Of a stretch of DNA of 64,000 nt, positions 56,536-64,000 are shown piece after piece. Location of the stretch: positions 112,309,622 through 112,373,621 of the forward strand of contig NC_068920.1 of assembly GCF_023091745.1 (NCBI RefSeq), in the 5' to 3' direction. Every line of letters begins with the position of its first letter. Position 1 is the first letter of the stretch. Source of the DNA: Budorcas taxicolor. Taxonomy: Eukaryota > Chordata > Mammalia > Artiodactyla > Bovidae. Under the pieces are notes generated by a model that did no database searches, was not told the DNA's origin, and worked only from the letters and a program-made list of their open reading frames with translations. The position numbers and the translations under genes were made by a program.

Positions 56536-57512
56536 CAGTTCAGTTCAGTTCAGTTGCTCATATGTCCGACTCTTTGTGACCCCATCAATTGCAGCACGCC
56601 AGGCCTCCCTGTCCATCACCAACTCCCGGAGTTCACCCAAACTCATGTGTATCAAGTTGGTGATGCCATCAAGACATCTCATCCTCTGCCGTCCCCTTCT
56701 CCTCCTGCCCCCATTCCCTCCCAGCATCAGGGACTTTTCAGTGAGTTAACTCTTCACATGAGGTAGCCAAAGTATTGGAGTTTCAGCCTCAGCATCTGTC
56801 CTTCCAATGAACACTCAGGACTGGTCTCCTTTAGGACGGATTAGTTGGATCTCCTTGCAGTCCAAGGGACTCTCAAGAGTCTTCTCCAACACCACAGTTC
56901 AAAGCATCAATTCTTTGGCACTCAGGTTTCTTCACAGTCCAACTCTCACATCTATACATGACCAATGGGAAAACCAAAGCCATGACTAGACGGATCTTTG
57001 CTTTTTAATATGTTATCTAGACTGGTCATAACTTTTATACCAAGGAGTAAGCATCTTTTAATTTCATGGCTGCAATCACCATCTGAGTGAATTTGAAGCC
57101 CCTTCAAAATAAGTTTTGCACTGTTTCCACTGTTTCCCCATCTATTTCCCATGAAGTGATGGGACCAGATGCCATGATCTTCGTTTTCTGAATGTTGAGC
57201 TTTAAGCCAACTTTTTCACTCTCCACTTTCACTTTCATCAAGAAGCTTTTTAGTCCCTCTTTACTTTCTGCCATAAGGGTGGTTTCATCTCATATCTCAG
57301 GTTATTGATATTTTTCCCAGCAATCTTGATTCCAGCTTCTGCTTCTTCCAGTTCAGTGTTTCTCATGATGTACTCTGCATGTAAATTAAATAAGCAGGGT
57401 GACAATATACAACCTTGACGTACTCCTTTTCCTATTTGGAACTAGTCCGTTGTTCCATGTCCAGTTCTAACTGTTTCTTCCTGACCTGCATACAGGTTTC
57501 TCAAGAGGCAGG
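56536..57512 (-). mobile_element. BovB 3' half, reverse, first of two in tandem
   Basis: From the 'cagttcagttcagtt' terminus to 'tttctcaagaggcaggtca'. Deletions remove the YADD region near 57290. It ends exactly where a second BovB terminus starts. Confidence 0.92.
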
Positions 57513-59242
57513 TCAGTTCAGTTCAGTTCACTTCAATCACTCAGTCGTGTCCGACTCTTTGCGACCCCATGAATCACAGCATGCCAGGCCTCCCTGTCCA
57601 TCACCATCTCCCGGAGTTCACTCAAACTCATGTCCATCGAGTCCATGATGACATCAAGCCATCTCATCCTGGGTCGTCCCCTTCTCCTCCTGCCCCAGAT
57701 CTCTCCCAGCATCAGAGTCTTTTACAAGGAGTCAACTCTTCGCATGAGGTGGCCAAAGTACTGGAGCTTCAGCTTTAGCATCATTCCTTCCAAAGAAATC
57801 CCAGGGCTGATCTCCTTCAGAATGGACTGGCTTGATCTCCTTGCAGTCCAAGGGACCCTCAAGAGTCTTCTCCAACACCACAGTTCAAACACATCAATTC
57901 TTCAGCGCTCAGCCTTCTTCACAGTCCAATTCTCAAATCCTTACATGACCACAGAAAAAAACATAGCTTTGACTAAATGGACCCTAGTTGGCAAAGTAAT
58001 GTCTCTGCTTTTGAATATACTATCTAGGTTGGTCATAACTTTTCTTCTAACTAGTAAGCGTCTTTTCATTTCATGGCTGCAGTCACCATCTGCAGTGATT
58101 TTGCAGCCCCAAAAAATAAAGTCTGACACTGTTTCCACTGTTTCCCCATCTATTTCCCATGAAGTGACGGGACCAGATGCAATGATCTTCGTTTTCTGAA
58201 TGTTGAGCTTTAAGCCAACTGTTTCACTCTTCACTTTCACATTCATCAAGAGGCTTTTGAGTTCCTCTTCACTTTCTGTCATAAGGGTGGTATCATCTGC
58301 ATATCTGAGGTTATTGATATTTCTCCCAGCAATCTTGATTCCAGCTTGTGTTTCTTGCAGTCCAGAGTTTCTCATGATATACTCTGCATAGAAGTTAAAT
58401 AAGCTGGATGACAATATACAGCCTTGATGTACTCCTTTTCCTATTTGGAACCAGTCTGTTGTTCCATGTCCAGTTCTAACTGTTGCTTCCTGACCTGCAT
58501 ACAGATTTCTCAAGAGGCAGGTCAGGTGGTCTGGTATTCACATCTCTCTCAGAACTTGACACAGTTTATTGTGATCCACACAGTCATAGGCTTTGGCATA
58601 GTCAAGAAAGCAGAAATAGATGTTCTGGAACTCTCTTGCTTTTTCCATGATCCAGCGGATGTTGGCAATTTGCTTTCTGGTTCCTTTACCTTTTCTAAAA
58701 CCAGCTTGAACATCAAGGGGTTCACGGTTCACGTATTGCTGAAGCCTGGCTTGGAGAATTTTGAGCATTACTTTACTAGCATGTGAGATGGGTGCAATTG
58801 TGCAGTAGTTTGAGCATTCTAAGGCATTGCCTTTCTTTGGAATTGGAATGAAAACTGACCTTTTCAGTCCTGTAGCCACTGCTGAATTTTCCAACTTTGC
58901 TGGAATATTGAGTGGAGCACCTTCACAGCATCATCTTTCAGGATTTGAAATAGCTCAACTGGAATTCCATCACCTCCACTAGCTTTGTTTGTAGTGATGC
59001 TTTCTAAGGCCCACTTGACTTTACATTCCAGGATGTCTGGCTCTCAGTGAGTGATCACATCATCATGATTATCTGAGTCGTGAAGATCTTTTTTGTACAG
59101 TTCTTCCATGTATTCTTGCCACCTCTTCTTAATATCTTCTGCTTCTGTTAGGTCCATATTTCTGTCTTTTATCGAGCCCATCTTTGCAAGAAATGTTCCC
59201 TTGGTATCTCTAATTTTCTTGAAGCGATCTTTAGTCTTTCCT
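57513..59242 (-). mobile_element. BovB, reverse, second of two in tandem
   Basis: From 'gttcagttcagttcacttca' to 'gatctttagtctttccta' in the linker, about 1.7 kb. In sense the frames are 59283-59044 (linker), 58894-58538 (RT start: 'NAVVATGLK'-like, 'SVFIPIPKKGNALECSNY') and 58513-57941 (190 codons: 'QIGKGVHQGC', intact 'LRYADDTTLM', then the post-RT region). A frameshift near 58515-58540 separates the two RT frames. This is the best-preserved RT active site of the minus-strand copies. Confidence 0.93.
57941..58513 (-). pseudogene. BovB RT C-part, 190 codons open with YADD kept
   Basis: 'MRNLYAGQEATVRTGHGTTD' through 'YADDTTLM' to 'LVKAMFFSVVM'. It lacks the N-terminal RT motifs, which lie in another frame at 58894-58538, and the copy has no endonuclease. 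The strand opposite is also open for 189 codons (57630-58199) by chance. Confidence 0.9.
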
Positions 59243-59557
59243 ATATTAGAAAGGGATAAAAAGAGAGAGACATCATCAAACATTGGTAAACTTGTGGAAA
59301 TGGAAAATCTTTGTTAATGAGATGGTAAAATGATAAAACTGGTTTGAAAATTTCTAGTGGTTTATTACAAAATGAAATACACACTCATCCTATGACCCAG
59401 CAATTTTATCCCTCTGCATCAACCCAAGAGAAATAACAACTTTTTAAACTTATGTAAAATATGTTCTAATTTTAAATGCTACTGATAATATGTTAAACAT
59501 CATGAGTGAATTTCAAAAGTACTACTCCATGTTATGAAAAATACTTTTCTGAAAATT
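59243..59557 (+). mobile_element. Old L1 ORF2 C-terminal part, continuation
   Basis: 'ctatgacccagcaattttat' followed by 'caacccaagagaaataacaa' is L1 ORF2 C-terminal sequence. It picks up the L1 interrupted at 56530 after the BovB tandem. Confidence 0.68.
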
Positions 59558-59683
59558 CTGTTGTTCAGTTGCCAATTTGTGTCTGACTCATTGCCAATGC
59601 CATGGACTGAGCATACCAAGCTTCCCTGTCTGTCACCACTTCCCAGAGTTTGCCTAAGCCCATGTCCATTGAATTGGTGATGC
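59558..59683 (-). mobile_element. Old BovB 3' end, reverse
   Basis: 'ctgttgttcagttgccaatt', 'cttccctgtctgtcaccact' and 'tgtccattgaattggtgatg'. More diverged than neighbouring BovB copies. Confidence 0.72.
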
Positions 59684-60165
59684 AAAATATATGCATGATT
59701 TTATTAACATGCAATTATGGAAGAGGGAAGGAAAACTATTATATGGGTAAAGAAAGAGAACAAAATGGTTGCCTTGCAGGGGTAGAAACAAAGCAAAAAA
59801 TAAATAAATAAATAACTGAAGAGTTGCATAGAGAGATTTCAGAGCAAAGTAATCTGCAACTGGCTAGAATTTTGGGTGACACATGTCAATACTCTTTCTA
59901 GACTTTTTGTATGTATATTGTGAATTATATTTTTGAGGTTCAATAGTCAAGAATCTGCCTGCCAATGCAGGAGACACAGGAGATGCAGGCTCAATCACTG
60001 GGTCAGGAAGATCCCATGGAGAAGGAAATGGCACCCCACTCCAATATTCTTGGCTGGAAAATTCCAAGGAGAAAGCAGCGTGGCAGGTTATAGTCCATGG
60101 GGTTGCACACAGTTTCACATGACTTAGTGACTGAGAATGAAACTATACACTAAAATTAAGATTCT
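59684..60165 (+). mobile_element. Old L1 3' UTR, interrupted by a SINE
   Basis: 'aaatggttgccttgcagggg' fits the L1M 3' UTR, and after the SINE 'actatacactaaaatt' resembles its end. Boundaries are uncertain. Confidence 0.5.
59934..60137 (+). repeat. Bov-tA SINE
   Basis: 'gaatctgcctgccaatgcag' to 'catgacttagtgactgag'; the first bases of the tRNA-like head are degraded. Confidence 0.85.
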
Positions 60166-60286
60166 GAAGTTATTGCACTCAAGATAATTATTTTCATGCT
60201 TAGGTAATCAGGAAAATTTTCCTTCAAAATTTATTAAGAATGACATGGATTAAATGTTTATGTAGAGAAGCAGGTAGATATGTGAT

Positions 60287-60633
60287 AGTTCAGTTAAGTT
60301 GCTCAGTTGTGTCCAACTCTGCAACCTGATGAATGCCAGGCCTCCCTGTCCATCACCAACTCCGGGAGTTAACCCAAACTCATGTCCATTGAGTCAGTGA
60401 GCCATCTAACCATCTCATGCTCTGTCATCCCCTTATCTTCCTGCCTTCAATCTTTCCCAACATCAGGGTCTTTTCAAATGAGTCAGCTCTTCACATCAGA
60501 TGACAAAAATATTGGAGTTTCAGCTTCAACACCAGTCCTTCCAATGAACACTCAGGACCGATTTCCTTTAGGATGGACTGGTTGGATCTGCTTGCAGTCC
60601 AAGGGACTCTCAAGAGTCTTCTCCAACACCACA
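60287..60633 (-). mobile_element. BovB 3' end, reverse
   Basis: 'tagttcagttaagttgctca' to 'agtcttctccaacaccaca', about 350 bp. Confidence 0.9.
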
Positions 60634-60708
60634 AGTATATATAATAAAAACCTTAACCTACATAATATGATTATAGGAATTCTCTGTTAAATTATTTAAA
60701 AATTTAGT
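60634..60708. other. Unique spacer
   Basis: Nothing recognised. Confidence 0.3.
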
Positions 60709-61104
60709 ATGATTGATAATCTTAACAAAAGGTTGAGAAGAACAACAGCAACAACAACAAAGAAATCTAGAATTTTACATTTTGTTCTTCTTTTGAAGCT
60801 TCTTTCAACCGCCGCCAGTGATACTGCAGTCGTGCTCATCATTCAGAAAGCATGGAAACCTAAATGTGAAGACAATGGTATTAAATCACCAGCAAAAGAA
60901 TTTTTAGCAATTATTGAAGCATCCACATTGTTAACACAAATTCAACTAGATGATCTTGATTGGTTTCCTCCTGTGTTCCACACCTCAGGTCCATGTGTAA
61001 GAATAATATCTCAGTCCACTTATTTTAGAATTAAGAATTTGAGTCTATATTCTCATAACCAATGGCAACATTTAGAAAACTCAGTGGGTATGAGATCTGG
61101 GTGA
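60709..61104 (+). other. Unassigned 131-codon open frame with a small CpG-bearing core
   Basis: The frame runs from ATG 60709 to a stop at 61104, outside any repeat that I recognise. It starts in a (CAA)n tract (poly-threonine), so the start is doubtful. The middle part reads 'TAASDTAVVLIIQKAWKPK' and 'EFLAIIEASTLLTQIQ', with a cluster of CpGs at about 60809-60835. A pyrimidine-rich stretch ends in AG near 60799 and 'cctcag' before 'gtccat' near 60988 could be a donor. I recognise no family. It may be a pseudogene fragment, a non-coding exon or chance. Confidence 0.25.
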
Positions 61105-62049
61105 AACAGTACATGCTTTGGAATTATGTGGACTACAATTTAATCTCTAGCTTTCATATTTTTGTAGAAGAAAAATAGCATAGGTTCCTTAAGATTACAT
61201 TAGCTAAAAGATGTGCTGCCTTATGATGCACCTCATGCTCATTAAAGTTAATTACCTTTCTTCTTTAAATGTGCCTATAAATAGCTAAGTAACTGATACT
61301 ATCAAATGAATGGAATTCACATTCCATTCATTGGAAGCTTGGATTTAAATTCAGTCCAAAGTGTTTCAATTATTTAAATTACTTATAATTTACATAATTC
61401 TGAAATTCCCAAAATGGAAATATTTTAAAATATTGTAAATTGTATATAATAGCATATTTTATAAATTAACAATAGCAGGAATGGCTGAAAGTTGATGATA
61501 TCAAACTCTGTACTGCTTGGTGAGTGAACAAAATTTAGCACATGCTTGAATTGAATTTCTGCTTTATCATCTCTAAAATATTTTCCAAAATTTTATAGCT
61601 CATTTCCTTCAATGCTTCTAATCCATCAGCAAAAATGTAGATTCAGGTATTGAAAATGTACGTAAAACAAAATTTAGATATAGAATTTGAAGAAGAAACA
61701 TGAAACATTAAAATATGCTTAAATATTTTATATCTTATGGGTAAAGCTGTTTAGATTAAAAAATACTAGTATCTCTGTTGCCCCAAGAGAGAAATATATT
61801 CCCAATTTTATTAAGTGTGGGTACTATGAATATAAAATCTATCCTAAATTATATAGTCATGTAAAGTTTCATTACATAATATTTAGCATATATGGAAAAT
61901 GAATATAATCTCTTTAGGAGGTATGGATCAAAAAGAAACAGACTATAAGCACAACTGGATCATTCACAACATATTTGCCTGGACTTTGTTGTTCTTCCCC
62001 ATCCTTTAGCCTCTTCTCCTCACCAAGCACCTGATACATACATTGTGTA
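61105..62049. other. Unique AT-rich sequence
   Basis: No repeat or gene recognised. Confidence 0.35.
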
Positions 62050-62358
62050 TAATTTCATTGCTTTATATATTTTTATTTAAGATTTTACTTTACACAGCTG
62101 TTTAAGATTTACAGCAAAACTGAGAAGAAGGTGCAGAAATTTTTTATATAGTCCCTTCTCCACACATGGTTAGCCTCCCCCATTATGGATATCCTTTCGA
62201 CTTAATCCATTAGAGCCCTTAACATATTCATTATTGTTGTTTTCAATTACTGTTTTGATAATTCCAACATCCCTGTATGCCTCATTCTTATATTTTCTCT
62301 GTGTCTTGATATGTCTTATAATGCTTGATAGTGAAGCTGAATCTGCCCTCTGTACTCT
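62050..62358 (-). mobile_element. Possible old L1 3' UTR remnant, reverse
   Basis: 'ttacagcaaaactgagaaga' with 'ccacacatggttagcctccc' and 'gataattccaacatccctgt' resembles reversed old L1/HAL1 3' sequence by recall. Not certain. Confidence 0.4.
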
Positions 62359-62604
62359 GACACCAAATTAAATCTCAGAGACAAAGTTTGGGTGAACTTG
62401 AAAAGAGTAGCTTTATTGATTTGCCAGGCAAAGGGGACCACAGCAGGCTGAGTCCCTAAAAATTGTGTCCCCCAACATGGAGTGGAGTTTCATTGTAATG
62501 GTTCAATGAGAGCATGATCAGCTAGTAGATACTGATTGGTGATGAGGTAATTGGTAGTCAGTATCAGCAACTTTGGGTTTCAAACAGCCTGGGATCTAGG
62601 TGCT

Positions 62605-62831
62605 TCTGTGTGAGTGCTCAGCTACTCGGTCATGTTTGAACTCTTTGCAACCCCATAGACTGTAGCCCACCAGCCTCCTCTCTTCATGGAAAATTTCAGG
62701 CAAGAATTCTTAAGTGGGTTGCCATGCCCTTCTCCAAGGGATTTTCACAGCCCAGGGATCAAACCTGCATCTCTTGTGTCTCCTGCATTAGCTGGGGGAT
62801 TCCTTATCACTGGGCCACCTACAAAGCCCCA
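62605..62831 (-). repeat. Bov-tA SINE, reverse, within the LTR
   Basis: 'gtgctcagctactcggtcat' to 'ctgggccacctacaaagccc'. LTR-like sequence lies on both sides. Confidence 0.85.
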
Positions 62832-63382
62832 GGTGATTATGAACAAGTTACTGCTAACTTCTCCTTCATAATGAGGATTTCAGTGTCTGCAAAACAGCTC
62901 AAATATATCGTTATGTGTATCCCTTGAAGTGGGACGACAGTTCTGCCTCAAGGCTGCACTATTATTTCTCTTGACTATTCCTCCCTTTTCTCCACATCCA
63001 TTCCTTCCCTAACTAACAACTGATTGAACCTACTGTTGGAACTCTGGGAAGGTCACTAAGGCTGAAAGAAGTCTATTTCCTATAATCAAAGAGATGGGGG
63101 GCAAAAGAAGGCCTTTGTGCCCAGGAGTCCTTTGGAGTCCTGCTCATAACAATAGTTACAGTACCTAGTAAAAAGATTGCTGTAGATAGGTCTTTAATGA
63201 CACAGTGATCTATGACTGGGTCTCAGTCTTTTAATGAGCCCATACCTCTGGATTATTAACGTCCAAAGAGTTTCTCAGGCTTTTTCTCTCCCCTTAGGTG
63301 GAATAGGACTGCTAGAACCAAGTGGGATTTAGATTCCCCCAGGCCAGTAAGGCTCTGATAACACTCCTGCAGGTTAAAATCT

Positions 63383-63408
63383 GATTATTATTATTATTAT
63401 TATTATTT
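63383..63408. repeat. (ATT)n microsatellite
   Basis: Uninterrupted ATT triplets; sits in the LTR-like region. Confidence 0.9.
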
Positions 63409-63551
63409 TTCCTGAGACAAGACCTTGTTAATACGAATGGAATGCTTTGGCATATTGCAAAATTTTTCCTTTTATCTTGTATCTGCTAGAAGCATATGGG
63501 GATTTTTCTTTGATATTTACTGTGGAAGTATGATTAAGTTCCTAGAGGACA

Positions 63552-64000
63552 ATTCAGTTTAGTTCAGTGACTCAGTCTTGTCCGAATCCTTGCAATGCCA
63601 TGGGCTGCAGCACATCAGACCTCTCCGTCCATCACCAACTCCCGGAGTTTACACAAACCAATGACTATTGACTCGGTGGTGACATCCAACCATCTCATTC
63701 TCTGTCTTCCCCTTCTCCTCCCACATTCAAACTTTCCCAGCATCAGAGTCTTTTCAGATGAGTCAGTTTGTCGCATTACATGGTCAAAGTATTGGAGTTT
63801 CAACTTCAGCAGCAGTCCTTCCAATGAATATTGAGGAACAATTTCCTTTAGGATAGACGGGTTGGATCTCCTTGAAGTCCAAGGGACTCTCAAAAGTCTT
63901 CTCCAACACCACAGTAGAAAAGTATCAATTCTTCAGTGCTCAGGTTCCTTTACAGTCCAACTCTCACGTTCATACATGACTATTGGAAAAACCATAGCTT
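63552..64000 (-). mobile_element. BovB 3' part, reverse, runs off the window end
   Basis: From 'ttcagtttagttcagtgact' to 'attggaaaaaccatagctt' at the last base. The sense frame at 63893-63615 is its C-terminal region; the copy continues beyond 64000. Confidence 0.92.

Larger units (their letters stand above)
62359..63540 (-). mobile_element. Ruminant ERV-type LTR remnant, reverse, split by a SINE
   Basis: In sense the right part reads 'aataaagctactcttttcaa' then 'gagatttaatttggtgtca', a polyadenylation signal followed by R/U5-like sequence ending TG/CA-compatible at about 62359. Upstream, 'tgattggtgatgaggtaatt' and the stretch at 62835-63380 fit ruminant LTR-associated sequence by recall. 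No gag, pol or env frame is present. An (ATT)n run lies at 63383-63408. The outer boundary is uncertain. Confidence 0.5.

Noticed and set aside
57630..58199. 189-codon plus-strand open frame
   Set aside because: Antisense shadow of the BovB RT copy at 57513-59242.
1..64000. A novel coordinated multi-gene system
   Set aside because: All recognisable coding sequence belongs to broken transposable elements or pseudogene fragments; no adjacent intact genes suggest a shared function.

Overview
This window is AT-rich, gene-poor intergenic or deep-intronic DNA from a ruminant (pecoran, bovid-like) genome. The repeats carry the diagnosis: many BovB (RTE-clade) LINE copies, Bov-tA and dimeric BOV-A2 SINEs, CHR-type tRNA-Glu SINEs and artiodactyl L1 elements, on an older mammalian layer of MIR, MLT1-like LTRs, L1M-type L1 and a Tigger1-like DNA transposon. 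I found no intact host gene, tRNA/rRNA gene, CRISPR array or prokaryotic feature. The sequence does not let me choose between cattle, sheep, goat or a relative.

Layout. 1-14 kb: unique AT-rich sequence with SINEs, BovB 3' ends, L1 tails, MIRs, and a small fragment resembling the LYAR zinc-finger N-terminus (1559-1681). 14.4-17.6 kb: a decayed BovB holding a chimeric insert made of the first codons of a PPP4R3-like gene joined to a BovB 5'/endonuclease segment. 18-24 kb: two MLT1-like LTRs, a 1.8 kb BovB, a BovB 3' end and an L1 tail. 24.1-26.8 kb: the longest stretch with no repeat recognised. 26.8-27.1 kb: a short BovB with 5' inversion and target-site duplication (TSD). 27.35-37.0 kb: an old L1 split by a nearly full-length younger L1 on the minus strand (28297-36086) with a 14-bp TSD. 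37.6-43.8 kb: BOV-A2, a CHR SINE, a BovB with a 227-codon open reverse-transcriptase frame, and another BovB 3' half. 44.9-48.0 kb: a large BovB in two opposite halves. 48.6-53.7 kb: a SINE inverted pair, a BovB, a 99-bp tandem duplication and an L1 tail. 54.3-60.2 kb: the Tigger1-like transposon and another old L1, both cut by BovB and SINE insertions, including two BovB copies head to tail. 60.3-64 kb: BovB ends, an unassigned ORF and an LTR interrupted by a SINE.

There is no operon or pathway here. The relationships are those of successive insertions: autonomous LINEs (L1, BovB) supply reverse transcriptase; Bov-tA and BOV-A2 share their 3' tails with BovB and are thought to use its machinery. 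Nesting gives relative ages: MIR, MLT1, Tigger and L1M oldest, then BovB and the SINEs, with the minus-strand L1 and the BOV-A2 at 47.2 kb lying inside older copies. Every coding frame that I could assign to a family is broken, truncated or missing a catalytic residue. Repeat family names come from recalled consensus features; a RepeatMasker run would refine boundaries and subfamilies.
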